DNA from: Caenorhabditis elegans
Lineage: Eukaryota; Nematoda; Chromadorea; Rhabditida; Rhabditidae
Assembly: GCF_000002985.6 (NCBI RefSeq)
Contig: NC_003281.10
Coordinates: forward strand, 6,820,001 to 6,884,000
DNA: 64,000 nucleotides
Direction of reading: 5' to 3'
How positions within the stretch are numbered: position 1 is the first letter of the stretch; every line of letters begins with the position of its first letter. Shown here one piece after another: positions 36,805-51,125 of the stretch. The notes beneath the pieces are model-generated. The model had not been told where the DNA came from. It saw only the letters and a program-made list of their open reading frames with translations, and did no database searches. A program made the translations under genes and the position numbers.

Positions 36805-38008
36805 CTTCTGGAAAATTTTGAAAACTGAGAAACAGTTTGTTTTTTTTTTTCGGATATCTCTTAAGGCATAGAGAACGTATATTTTACAGACTGAATTTTT
36901 CAATTACTTCAGTGAGATACAAATTTTCAGAAAAAGTAGAAAAACTTTCAGGCAAGAAATACCTGCATGCCTAAAAAGCCTAACGTGAATTAAATGTGCC
37001 GGGGTGCCTATCGGTGCTGAATTTGTAAAATACATAGAAAAAGTGTCAAGCAAGAAACGAAAGCAACGTTTCCGGGAAAATGGCGCCTTTTTGGTATATT
37101 TCATAATCTAATTTCTATTCTCAATCTGATAATTTTGCTGATCTGACTAACTTCTAAATAAACAATTTGCAAAAAAATGAAATTAAAAATGGGCGATAGG
37201 AGTATGTTAAGTTGAAGCAAAGTTTTGGAGCATCTGCAGAACTATATCTTTTGAAAATCTTTTTTTTGTGAAAAATATGTATCAAAACATTGCAAAAAAA
37301 TAGTGTTATATATTGTCAAATTAAAACATTTGAGTATCTTCTCAATAATCTTCCAACTTGAATTACACAAAAAAACTATTTGTAAACTTTGAAACTGATC
37401 TTTGATGTTTCAAGAAAAAGGTCATAGAATACAGTTTAATTGTGAAAGATTTCGTAAAAAGCATTGGTCAAAACTAGAATAATTGTGTGGGAGTAGACAT
37501 TTGAGACCTAGAGAAACAAATAAGTCAACAATTGGCAGCCTCGATTGACAGAGGAGAACGATTAAAAATTCAGCTCGACTGCAAAAAGCAAAGAAGAAAA
37601 AGAAAAACCATGCACTTATACTCCTTGTTCTTTGTTTTCCTCTTGTTTTCCTCGTGGTTCCTAGACATACTTTCAAATGAACAAGATAGTAAATCAGAAT
37701 GAGAGAGTTTAGAGAAAACAAGAACAAATCGAATCGAAGAAAAGAGTACCCCCTTCCCATGCATCATCAAACCTTCCCGTCGGGATGGAGAGTGAGAGAG
37801 ACATGAGAAGGAGAAAGTATTTTAAAGTTAGGGAGAGACAGACAATGATAACCGATTATTTGATGAGAAAATAGTTTGATATTGGGAGAAAAAGAGTTGA
37901 AATGCAAATTTTATGCGGTGAAGTTGACACTGAACTTTTTGCAGGATCACAGAACTTGAAGGTGGAGTATTGTCAGTTGAAATTCCGTGTAAGTACACCA
38001 ATCATTAC
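36805..38008. other. Upstream region of zak-1, no gene seen
   Basis: The sequence is A/T-rich with a T-tract and several short chance frames. Purine-rich tracts (gagagagaca, gagaaggagaaag) occur around 37780-37840. No splice-consistent reading frame was found. The part adjoining 36804 should hold the zak-1 promoter. Confidence 0.4.
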
Positions 38009-38091
38009 TGTCAGTAGTACTGGATAAGGAGGTGTAAGAAACACTGGATAAGGAGGTCTACGTAGCACTGGATAACTCGCAATTGGATGAT
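38009..38091 (+). repeat. 83-bp direct repeat, left copy
   Basis: It matches 38485-38567 at 82 of 83 positions, the only difference being A/G at 38019. Both copies contain shorter internal repetitions of ACTGGATAAGGAGGT. Copy spacing is 476 bp. The near-identity indicates a recent duplication or the ends of an inserted element. Confidence 0.9.
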
Positions 38092-38484
38092 GTGAACACC
38101 GAGGGACCATGTGTCGAGGATTAGCTGAATCCGTGAGGATATACGGGCACATTTTCGTGTTCCGAAAGAAACCCCAGAAGAACTTCCTTCACGAAATGGT
38201 GGGCTCGGCACAAGCTCACATTTACCGAAGATGGAGCTGAGCTCTCAAATCGCTCAAGTCTCGAGAAGATGCGAGTGGCAGCATCCTATACGTTCCAGAT
38301 GCTCAGATGTCGGACGTATGGCACATAATCAGCAACTCCGGTACAGTGAAATGTCAGGATGCTGGTAAACAGGCGGAATCAGTATATCCGAAATGGATGG
38401 TTCAAGAGTGGGTCTAATTTTTAGGCATCGTCTTAGTCTGTAGGTGAAGGTAGGAAGGACATCAAAATTGGTACGGGAAGGAGG
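38092..38484. other. 393-bp segment between the direct repeats
   Basis: This segment is more G/C-rich than the surrounding intergenic DNA. On the minus strand one frame reads ILDTWSLGVHIIQL, loosely like a kinase subdomain IX. The match is too short to call. The segment may be an insertion bracketed by the repeats or one unit of a tandem duplication. I cannot name it. Confidence 0.4.
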
Positions 38485-38567
38485 TGTCAGTAGTGCTGGA
38501 TAAGGAGGTGTAAGAAACACTGGATAAGGAGGTCTACGTAGCACTGGATAACTCGCAATTGGATGAT
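38485..38567 (+). repeat. 83-bp direct repeat, right copy
   Basis: Right-hand partner of 38009-38091. The two copies diverge immediately outside these limits on the right side (gtgaac versus ttccat). Confidence 0.9.
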
Positions 38568-38792
38568 TTCCATGATTCCAATTTGATAGCAGACACGTTT
38601 GTTGATCTTTTCACTTTTAATTTATAAAAAATAACCTCACGCCACCGAATTCCTCCTAATGTAAAGACAAAGCAGGATCGAAGTTGTGGCTGATTTACGA
38701 GCAATCACGTTTTTAAGATTAGTCAAGTTCTTTAAAAAAATCGAGAAATTAGATATTTACTTCAAAAAGGTATGAATCCGTGTAATTAAAAT

Positions 38793-39571
38793 TTAGTTCC
38801 ATTCTGGCAAACGTCCACAGACAGCTCCATAGTTCCAGAGATCGTAAGCACCTTCATTTTGTGGATGCTTTACATAGTTACAGAAGACGTCATTGATCAG
38901 TTCAGTGCGGGATTTGAATTGAGAAATTGCGAGTTGGAGGCAAGATTCGATTTGTCTGAAAGTCATATATTAACTATTGGCATTCTAAATGCAACTAACT
39001 TCTCAAAGATGGATTGTCCTGGTTCAGTATCAGCCCAGCTCTTCCACATGAATGTATTATCAGTGTGCTTCTCATCAGTAGTAAACCCAGTGGATGAGTT
39101 TCTGCATGGTTCGGCATTCAAAACAGTTCTATCGTCAGTCTCGCAGTTCTTCAAACGATGTCCATCAACAATCATTCCTCCACGATCCAATTTCTTGGCA
39201 GAAAGGAAATCACGAAGAACAGTGGCAAGTTTGGTACGCTCATCAAGATTCTCAAATGATGTCAGGATTGATCCATCTTTTTCACAAACTTGTTTGGCTT
39301 GATTTGGTGAGATAAGAGTGTCAGACAAAATTGCCTGAAAATAAAATGTTGCACATAAAAATGATAGATTGTAAACAAGTGTATTACCTTGACACACCAC
39401 AATCCAGTCATCGAGTTCTTGGCTGATGGAGCTCTTTTGAATGAAAAGTAGCCATCTGGACATTTCAGGGCACAGTCGGCTGAAATTATACTTTTCAGGA
39501 AAGAAAGTCTTTAAGCAAGCTTAACCTGCAACGAGAGCCACAACAAACGCTGAAAGAATAAATTTCTGCAT
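38793..39571 (-). CDS. Secreted C-type-lectin-like protein, left copy of an inverted pair
   Basis: Four exons (39571-39526, 39479-39388, 39334-39000, 38955-38793) encode 211 aa. The N-terminus MQKFILSAFVVALVAAD is a signal peptide. The mature part follows the short C-type lectin-like fold of nematode clec proteins: ...CALKCPDGYFSFKR, then TGLWCVK, AILSDTLISPNQAKQVC, DGHRLKNC, MWKSWADTEPGQ and the final CNYVKHP...LWNYGAVCGRLPEW. The canonical EPN/QPD sugar-binding triplet and the WND calcium motif are not present in standard form, so calcium-dependent sugar binding is doubtful. A TATA box lies 47 bp upstream of the start. It is divergent from a very similar copy starting at 39863. It probably belongs to the clec family around clec-157 to clec-159, but I cannot fix the number. 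Confidence 0.85.
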
Positions 39572-39617
39572 TCTCTGAATACCAGGAAAGTATGAATTTT
39601 ACGACTATTTAGAGAAC

Positions 39618-39628
39618 TATTTATACTC
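39618..39628 (-). promoter_or_regulatory. TATA box of the left lectin copy
   Basis: GAGTATAAATA on the minus strand, 47-57 bp before the ATG at 39571. The same 11-mer stands before the right copy, and the leaders after it are also related (attcata..cttt..tggtattc). The core promoter was therefore duplicated with the gene. Confidence 0.7.
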
Positions 39629-39805
39629 CTTTGCAGGTGAGAAAAGGAAGATGCAAATTTTAAAGTTTCCCATCAATAATTGGAAAATATCCCAAAGTTC
39701 ACTGTATTTTCCATAAGATTGGTAAAGTATCATTTTGAGTTCTCACCCATAAGTTTGCAGAAATAATTTTAGAAACTTAATTGTTATATTGAGCACTGCA
39801 GAGAA

Positions 39806-39816
39806 GAGTATAAATA
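39806..39816 (+). promoter_or_regulatory. TATA box of the right lectin copy
   Basis: An identical GAGTATAAATA, 46-56 bp before the ATG at 39863. It is still intact although the reading frame downstream is broken. Confidence 0.7.
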
Positions 39817-39862
39817 CTGATATGCAACTTCAAAAAATTCATAACTTTCTAGTATTCTGAAC

Positions 39863-40786
39863 ATGCAGAAACTAATCCTTTCAGCTCTTTTTGTAGCTCT
39901 CGTAGCAGGTAAGACCACTTCTTTAAACATATTTTTCTGAGAAAAAACTATTTCAGCTGACTGCAACATGAGATGTCCAGATGGATATATGTCATTCAAA
40001 AGAACTCCAACCCCCAAGAACTCGATGACTGGGATGTGACGTGTTAAGGTATCCTACTTTTTTTGAATTCCTGGTATATTCCGAATTATTTATTTTTTAA
40101 GAAATGATTTCTGATAGACCAATCTTGCTCAAAATCAATTTAGGGTTCTTCTTCAAAAAGAAAAGAGGGTCAGAATGAGCTCTAAAAATCTAAAAACATT
40201 TTTCAATTGCTGCCCCTTGCCTCTTTTCTATAATGTTTTTCAGGCAATTTTGTCTGATACTCTCATCTCTCCAAATCAAGCCAAAAAAGTTTGTGAGAAA
40301 GATGGATCAATCCTGACATCATTTGAAAATTTTGATGAGCGTACCAAACTTTCCACTGTTCTTCGTGATTTCCTTACTGCAAAGAAATTGGATCGTGGAT
40401 CAATGATTGTCGATGGACATCGTTTGAAGAACTGCGAGACTACAGATAAAACCGTTTTGGCTACTGTAGAATGCAGGAATTCATCATCTGGTTTCACTAC
40501 TGATGAGAAGCATACTGATAATACTTTCATGTGGAAAAGCTGGTCTGCAACTGAACCAGGACAGACCATCTTTGAAAAGTTAGTTACAGTTGCAAGTTGT
40601 TTTTTTTTAAATATGATTTCCAGAAGCATTGAATCTTGCCTTCAACTCTCAATTTCTCAATTCCCTGCTCGCAGTGAGCTGATCAATGACGTCTTCTGCA
40701 ACTATGTAAAGCATCCAGAAAATGAAGGTGCATCCGATCTCTGGAACTATGGAGCTGTCTGTGGACGTTTCCCAGAATGGATCTAA
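39863..40786 (+). pseudogene. C-type-lectin-like gene, right copy, with an in-frame stop in exon 2
   Basis: The structure mirrors the left copy: signal-peptide exon 39863-39908, exon 2 39957-40048, exon 3 40244-40578, exon 4 40624-40786. In exon 2 the left copy reads TTG TGG TGT GTC AAG, while here the codons are ATG TGA CGT GTT AAG. A stop at 40037-40039 thus replaces Trp, and the next Cys is Arg. The rest is intact, with 15 differences in about 112 residues of exon 3. No other donor in exon 2 keeps the frame. Either this is a young pseudogene, or a shorter protein is made from an ATG at 40175 in the intron, which stays open through exon 3 to the stop but lacks the normal signal peptide. The last intron (45 nt) has no stop and a length divisible by three. 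Confidence 0.75.
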
Positions 40787-41090
40787 TAGTTAATTTTACG
40801 TATTGGATTTGTTATAAATAATCATTTGCTCAAAATTTTCGAGCATATTTTCAGAGTAAACAATTAAAAATCCCAAGAATTAGGGGGCGTTTTTGTCGTG
40901 ACCGAAAAAAACTGCGAAATCATTCTGAGAATTTCGTTAAGTAAATGTTCGAAGAACATGACAACATTAAAAGAAATCTTCATAATTAAAAAGAACCAGC
41001 AAATGTAAAACATGTTACAAGTATCATCATTAGAGTAGGTAAATTCTGAATTCAGGTGGTTGCGAGAAGGAAAGCGTTTTTAACAAATCA
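40787..41090. other. Convergent 3' region between the right lectin copy and sma-3
   Basis: A/T-rich, no coding signal. ATAAATAAT near 40813 could direct polyadenylation of the lectin transcript. Nothing else is seen. Confidence 0.4.
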
Positions 41091-44533
<3,443 letters not shown>

Positions 44534-44560
<27 letters not shown>

Positions 44561-44785
44561 CTTTTCGAGTAGAAATTCCCACTGGCAATACTCCATTTAA
44601 AGGCAGAGTACTGTAGCGCCAGTGGGAATTTTGTTTAAATACACATATAATAGTTGCCACTCTTTGACATAAAATAAAAAATTTCAAAAAAAATTTTGAA
44701 AGGTTTAATTATGATATTCGGTCTTTTTGGCACCATAGGAATAGTTTTTAACACTTTCCCCACTGGCACTACTCCACCTTTAATC
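44534..44785. repeat. Inverted repeat plus degenerate second copy
   Basis: AAATTCCCACTGGC at 44573-44586 pairs perfectly with 44618-44631, with a 31-nt loop containing TACTGTAG. A related unit follows at about 44702-44785. It shares ATTATGATATTCG and CCCACTGGCa(c/a)TACTCCA(c/t)(c/t)TTTAA with the first at similar spacing. This is an old repeat family, probably palindromic-element remnants. Confidence 0.65.
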
Positions 44786-45513
44786 ATCTCGAAAAAATAT
44801 ATGGATTTGAAAACATTGTCACTATGATCTCATGTTGTTTATGTCATTTGCTCAAAATGAATTTCTATCATAAAAATGTTGAATAACGTGAAATTGAAAA
44901 AGTATTTGCGAAACCCGGATGGAATCACATCAGACTGGGGCAGTGTTGGTGGTGACCTTTCCCCACGCCCTGCAACCGATATAAAATAGTGTCCGTTGTG
45001 TTGGGGGATAGATGTAGGTAGAATAAAGGTAAATGTGCCCTTGTGTTAATCTTTGCGTCTCTTCATGGCGCAACCCTCTCTCAATTTTCCCAATTTCTTA
45101 GTGCCTTTGCGCTTATTGGTCACATCGGTGACCGCTCGTTGAAATAGAATGAAGAGGGAACAGGGGACAAAGGATGGTTGGGGACACAGTTAGCAAGAAA
45201 AAAAAAAAAAGTCAGAGAGCAATTTATTCTTTCAAAAACATGAACATAGTGAGAGGGCGAAATAAAAACAGTTGAAATCGGTATTTTGGAGGAAGAAAAA
45301 CGTCATCGGGGGAAGAAAGAAAAGGCGAAAGATTGATCTGTAGAGATCCAACGATGATGAACTCAAATGATTATGTTTAGAGATGGGGACAAACAATTCG
45401 GGGAGCTACTACAAATTTGAAAAAAAAAAGAACAAATTAATAAATAAGGAGCCTAAAAAATAAGGAGCCTAGATGAACAAAAAACAACGTCTAAATATTC
45501 TGAAACAAAAAAA
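44786..45513. other. Intergenic region between sma-3 and cra-1
   Basis: No gene is seen. Features are a 13-A run near 45200 and a short tandem duplication of ATAAGGAGCCTA (about 45446-45471), close to the cra-1 3' end. Some of it is cra-1 3' UTR. No exact AATAAA was found on the minus strand near the stop codon. Confidence 0.4.
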
Positions 45514-48500
45514 TTAGAATCTTAATTTGATAGTTGTGTGCATATCTTCACATGTATTGAGAAAAGATCTTTGAAGGCGAGAAGCAACTGGATTATGCAT
45601 ACCTTCTAATGCAGCTTTAGCCTGAAATATTTAGGTGTTGAAATTAGGTTTAAACTCTACATATATGTATAAATATATCATATATCTAACGTACCCCTCC
45701 AAGATCTTCTCCAATGTTACTCGGGATGTACTCATCTTCAAGTGCCAGCATTTGTCCAAGATAGGTATGAAGGAAGTTTCCAGCGGATCGGAGTTCAACG
45801 TGCATCGCTCTTATATGTTCGAGAAAGACGACAGCCTTGCATTCGTCGAGAGCTTTTGTCATTGCCTGAAATTTACATACAAGAGTTTTTTGTTGATAAA
45901 TTTACCTCTTCAGCAGCTTTCTTGTCTTTCTTTCCTTTTCCTTTCCCAACGGGTTCGGGAACAGCTGTTGGAACATTTTTTACCAATTTCAGCACAACTT
46001 TCTCAATGAGCCGGAGCACAACTTGTATAGCAGCAATTGTTTGAAGTGCTCTTGATGACTTGATTATTGGATCTACAATCCAAAACGGAGGTAGCTTCTC
46101 CCCTTCCTTACGTTTTGGCGGAATCTCGATGAGTTCTAAATTTAAAAACATGATTCAAATTTTTACAACAAAAACATACTAATAAGTTTAGTTGCCATTT
46201 CCGTTCTAGTTCCAACAAGAGACTTTTCGGGGTGCTCTCCAGAATCTAAAATGTCGACAAGTTTGACAGCGGCCTCCAGATACTCCAGTACCATTTGAAG
46301 GCCTCCCGAATGAACCCATTGAGACAAGTGATGTGGAGCTGGGGATTGAGCAAGTTTCGATGGAATCAGGAATGATGGATATTCTCTACAACAATATTCC
46401 AGATGTTGCTTGAATTCCATAACAGTCATTTTGAGTTGAAGACGAGCAAGGCGAGGTTCCATATTTTCATGAGTAACACGACCAACTGCTCCAAGAGCAC
46501 GGCATAATGTACTACGAAGTTCCGAAATGTCGATCTAGAAATAAAAAATTTTATTGCAGCAGCTGAAGAGAAATGAACCTACCAATTCCTTGAATGTACG
46601 CTTTTTCATGTCATCTAAAAGAGCTTCATATTCCTCAGTTTCCGTGTACGGGATGGCATTGAAGTCTCGAGTGTCAATCAACTGCTTCCAATCTGAAAAA
46701 TTCGTCATTCAAAACAGTAATAAGAAACATCGATTTGATGTATAGCTAACCGATGCGTTTCTCACCGATCGGATCCTCATCTCCCCAAAGTGTTACTGTG
46801 ATTTGGTCCACGTCGTCGAGAACGAACAGAGATGAGAGATAACGGTTCATGACGTCGCAGGCAGTTTTCTGGAAAATAAACTTATTCTAGATTTTCAATA
46901 CCTATAACCATACCTGTGCGGAAAGTTTCATGTGTTTGCTGGCAGCAGTCATTCGAGGAATTGCAGAGAATTTTCCATTTCTATAAGCTTGCGCGATGCA
47001 ATCTTGAATCTAAAAAAATACTGGGTTGTCATTCAAATTCTCTCGACTTTTTAAAAAATCGAACCTCTTTCTCTGCTTGCTCGTACATCAAAGATAATTG
47101 AGTGTTTTGAATGATGGCAAGGTTGAATCTTCCAGAAGTTTCATAAACTGGGAATGTCAAATGACCAAGTGTATCCATTTGAATTACTTTTATGTCGAGC
47201 GTCTTCACGAGAGCTGAAATCCTTCCGGTGGCGCCTGAAAAGTGAGCGATAAAACTTCAGTTTAATATATTTTCTAACTGACAAAGGGCAGAATATGCTC
47301 TAATCAATGCAAGCTTGCACATTGGGTCGGTTTTATTGGAGGCGGCCACGAATTCAAGGAGCAAGATCATTTCGTAGAACTTTGTAAGATCATCTGTTAA
47401 TTTTGTGTATTTAATGCAAATATTATTTCAAATCCACTTACTTTCTTTGCGATAAGCGTCCCAAAGATGAGAAACCGTCAAATTGCAGAGAACACCTTGA
47501 GCGTGTTCTGTTCTTTCAGGCTGAAAATTCAGCGATTTTTCTTCAAATAACTTTTTTTCACTGAAAAACGTACCGCGGCGATTTGTGCAATGCATTGCTG
47601 GAATAGAGATCTATGACCTGCAGCATCCATTTTTTCATATTCTCCAAGAGCTCGACGACAGCGTTCTGTTAGAATGATAGCCCACACTTTTGACTCCTAC
47701 AGAAAATTTTATTTGACAAACAATTAATTTAATTCATTAATACTCACATCTCCTTCCACATCATCTTTTGCAGAAACTTCACCAATCCATAAATCGATTC
47801 CTTTCAGAAAGTTGCTCTTTTGCTCGCTTGTTAAGTCACAGAAGAACTAAGAAGAAACTAAGAACACCATTTTTAAATTACAGATTTTCTCACCATTTGA
47901 AGATCTGCAAAGCAAACGGGCTTCTTGTAAAAGTTCTTCGCGTATTCGAGCATTTTATCAACTTGTTCTCCGAAAATTGATGTCATATCATCCATGTCAG
48001 GAATTTGTTTTGTCAATTTCCCTATCTGTTTATAGGCGAAAAACGTAGCAATAAATGGAGCACGAGATTTATATCCGACTTGTTTTTGAACTTTTTCGAT
48101 TAGCAATCCGAGTCTTTTCACGAAATTATGAGCTCTGAAATATCAAGAAGGTGAAATGTTAAGCTTACAGTCGGATAAACCTACAATTCGATATTTTCTT
48201 TGTTATCCGATTCGAGACATTGTTCAATTTGGCAGATTGTCGACTCGGTGATTATCTTCCAAAGATTCCAGTTATCAGGCCTGAAAAAATAGTGTTTTCG
48301 ACAACTTAAAATTCGTTGACAGCTTTTAAAAAATTAATTCAACGAAATTTGAAAAAAATACATTTTCGTAACTGCTTCCATTGCCAATTGATCAACTCGT
48401 TTATATTGTTTATCTTTCATCAAAAAGTCCATTCCCTTTTCCACCAAGTTATACGGAGCCATTGGAAGAACAGAAGCTTGAGGTCTGTCAAGGAATGCAG

Positions 48501-49382
48501 CACATTCCTTCCATTTTTCCTGTCCTTCTAGGATGAGCAGCTGTAAATCGAGCTCAGCAGACGATCCTTCTGTATATCCGGATTTTTCTACTTGTGTTTG
48601 GCACATTTTGTCTGCCAAAGGGAGAAGCATTTTCTTTCCTAACTCTGGATTCTCTTGAGCCTGAATTTTTACTTTTAAAAAAATTTCAAAATGTATGTTA
48701 AATCTAGTAACCTGCATAATTAATGACATGACGCTCCAAAAATAGTACGGAGCATTTCCGAAATCCTTATAGAGGCGCATTCCTATTTTTTGTTGTTCCT
48801 TGTACATTCTGAAATTTGACTATTTCATTAATTCGAAAATCCAATATATAAACTCGAATACTTTTCTCTGGAGTATGCCATGAAGAGTTGCGTGAGATTA
48901 TGCTCGGAGGGATCAACCTGGATGATTCTCTCATAGAGAGTAACCACTTTCATATGCTGGTTGCTGTCCTGAATTTGAAACAATTTGTATTTAAACTTTG
49001 CTGATAATCATGTACCCTGTAGCAATGAACAAACGCTTGAAGAGTAAGTTCATCGTGATGCGCTCCTGGAACATCTAATGCTTCCAAAATCTCAGTTGCG
49101 TCTGCTAATTTTTCGAGCCGTATAAGTGTCAAAGCTTTCAATACCTATAAAATTTGAATTTTCATGCTACTATTCCAAGGAATAAGAGAACCTTAGCCGC
49201 ACTGGTATTTGGGTGCTTCTTGAGAACCTTATCACAATCTGACAAAGCCTTTTTGAACTGTTGGCTGTCCAGACTATCTGAAAACAAAAAGGGCTGTACG
49301 TTTCTAGGAGTTTAGGATCGTTTTCCTTACCATATATCGGACGGAGACGTCTCTCCAGAACGGCTAATTCCGCCTTCGACAT
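45514..49382 (-). CDS. cra-1: NatB auxiliary subunit (NAA25-like) TPR protein, regulator of synaptonemal complex assembly
   Basis: Twenty exons join in phase to 953 aa: 49382-49331, 49277-49192, 49144-49016, 48968-48862, 48808-48712, 48660-48362, 48280-48185, 48134-47894, 47846-47748, 47696-47574, 47520-47442, 47393-47283, 47234-47065, 47009-46914, 46868-46766, 46692-46583, 46534-46180, 46135-45906, 45865-45695, 45621-45514. The first 150 residues are helical repeats (FKKALSDCDKVLKKHPNTSAAK and following) matching the TPR start of NAA25/Mdm20. The rest is a long helical solenoid. A lysine-rich KGKGKKDKKAAEE stands near residue 860. Family knowledge: NAA25 partners the NatB N-terminal acetyltransferase, and worm CRA-1 is needed for proper synaptonemal complex assembly. 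The ATG follows an acceptor tttttcgcag about 25 nt upstream. Confidence 0.9.
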
Positions 49383-49639
49383 TGTTTAACCCGTGGAGAC
49401 CGATATTCCCTGCGAAAAATGAACAAATTATCTGAAAATGATAGGAAATGTGTGAAAAATGGGTGAGATTAGCGGTGGAGCGCATCTGCTCTGCCTCGTT
49501 TTGGAGAACCGCGAAATTTAAAATCAAAGCCTTTCCACGTTCGAACGTTCCAACAAATAAAATTATCGGAAAATGTCTCATTTATGATTTTTTTAATTTT
49601 CAATTGGTTTGAAAATGTTGTTTACTTTTTTCCAGAGAA
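49383..49639. promoter_or_regulatory. Shared divergent promoter of cra-1 and kbp-1
   Basis: Only 257 bp separate the two start codons. Each side ends in a splice acceptor close to its ATG: tttccag 5 nt before kbp-1, and tttttcgcag before cra-1. This is consistent with trans-splicing of both. Common control of two germline-acting genes (meiosis, kinetochore) is a plausible inference. Confidence 0.5.
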
Positions 49640-50231
49640 ATGACAACTCCAAGTCCTCAGGAAATATCAACTGTCACATTGAACTCTTTGTCGAAGGAAG
49701 AACGAAAGAAAGGTGAGTTTCTGAACAGATTAATCATTATTTATTCTGTTTTTAGCAATTCTGGCCTTACAAACAAAGAAAAACGAAATCAAATTAGTTA
49801 TTGATGAACATCAGAAGAAATTAGCTGAGTTTCGACAATCGATTCCTGATGGGTGCTGTGAAATGTTCGAAAACGAAAAGAAAATTCGTCTGAAACATAG
49901 TGTAAGCTTTTTTACTCAAAAAATTGCTTCTAAATAAATTCGAATTTTCAGTCCACGGCCGAACTTCTTCCACATTTACAAAAAGTAGGCTCGAGCAGTG
50001 TCGACAAAGAGAAAATGATCAACAACATTCGGCAAAGAGTTGAAGTTCAAGTTGCTGACCAGGAGACTTTTAAGAGTATCGAAGAACGGAATGAACTGGT
50101 AGTATAATAAAAATTTGTATTTCTTAAAATAAATATACTGATTTCAGTTGCGTCGAGAAAACGAGAATCTCAAAAAAGAAGTCAATACCGTGGCAGCCGA
50201 ACTCCTGCAAGAATTTGAAAGTTATGAATAA
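49640..50231 (+). CDS. kbp-1: Kinetochore protein of the MIS-12 complex
   Basis: Four exons (49640-49712, 49756-49901, 49952-50098, 50148-50231) encode 149 aa. The whole protein is acidic/basic-rich and helical. Heptad-like stretches at about 22-55 (KKAILALQTKKNEIKLVIDE) and 115-149 (LRRENENLKKEVNTVAAELL) indicate a coiled coil. I recognise it as KNL-1 binding protein 1, the small subunit corresponding to Nnf1 in the MIS-12 complex. That complex links centromeric chromatin to KNL-1 and NDC-80 and so to spindle microtubules. The identification rests on locus memory plus the coiled-coil character, since the family diverges fast. The next gene starts only 104 bp downstream on the same strand, the usual spacing in a worm operon. 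Confidence 0.85.
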
Positions 50232-50335
50232 ACTTGTGAACATTTATTTTCGATACCACGTGTATTTCTCATTAAACATTTTCATCCACATTTTTATTGT
50301 ATCAATTCATTTCTTTTAACTCTCTAATAAAGATC

Positions 50336-51125
50336 ATGGGATTCAAAAAGGATGTGCAATTTCTTGGCAATCTGCCGGTTTCTGAAAAATTGGTCGGTTT
50401 GTGTGCTGAGTGGATCTTCATTTTTTAATCTTTTCAGATAATATCCTCCGGACCGATAATCGTTTATACTACACACGGCTGTAAGATTAATAACTTTCGT
50501 GATAAATTTGAGGTATGGTAGCCACCTGGGTAATATCAATAATTCATTTAATTTAGATAATGCATGGGTGGTCTCCACTATTGTTATCAACTGCGAAATG
50601 TTTTACTAGACTCATCATCAGTAATATGCAAGAACCAGTATGTGCTCCGATTATTTGGAAATTGACCGTAAACGTGGTAAAATAACCCAAGACAAGCCTA
50701 TGAGTTCAAACACGAAAATTATTTAATTTATAGGGTGTGGATGTTCAACTATTCACTCATTCTTCGACAGATCCAATAATCCGATTCATTGAAAATTGCA
50801 CCGTAAACGACAGAAAGTGATAACTCTCAACTTTTCTCAAATAATTTTTGAAAATTCTAGAATTTCGTCTGAAGAAATTCCCGATTTTTCCACTGCTGCG
50901 GCGAATATTTTCTTGGCGGATATGAAGAGCTTCTCTGAGACTGTTGATTTGAGAATTAACACTGATACAACGATCTTCAATGAGAAAATTGATATGGTAT
51001 TTGTGCTACAAAGTTTCCAATACACAATGTTCTTTCAGATTGTTCTGAAACATGGTGCATCGATTACAATCAATAGAATTGCTCAGACATCTGGTGGTTC
51101 CACCTCGCCACCTACATTCGATTAA
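50336..51125 (+). CDS. Unidentified protein, probable second gene of the kbp-1 operon
   Basis: Six exons (50336-50392, 50438-50512, 50557-50676, 50734-50816, 50861-50996, 51039-51125) join in phase to 185 aa. The protein begins MGFKKDVQFLGNLPVSEKL and ends TSGGSTSPPTFD. It has no signal peptide or membrane segment. Short hydrophobic beta-like strands (IISSGPIIVYTTHG, PVCAPIIWKLTVNVGVDVQLF) suggest a compact alpha/beta or beta domain. I do not recognise the family, and it may be nematode-specific. The gap to kbp-1 is 104 bp. An acceptor-like aataaag ends 3 nt before the ATG, fitting SL2 trans-splicing. A polyadenylation signal follows at 51154-51159. Exon phases and coding bias make the gene itself secure. 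Confidence 0.8.

Noticed and set aside
37422..37770. 112-aa minus-strand frame upstream of zak-1
   Set aside because: Phe/Leu-rich translation of A/G-rich DNA, without an acceptor, domain or continuation.
38011..38211. Minus-strand frame with ILDTWSLGVHIIQL, resembling a kinase subdomain
   Set aside because: No other kinase motif is present in any frame, and the frame is made partly from the 83-bp repeat. A match this short is not enough.
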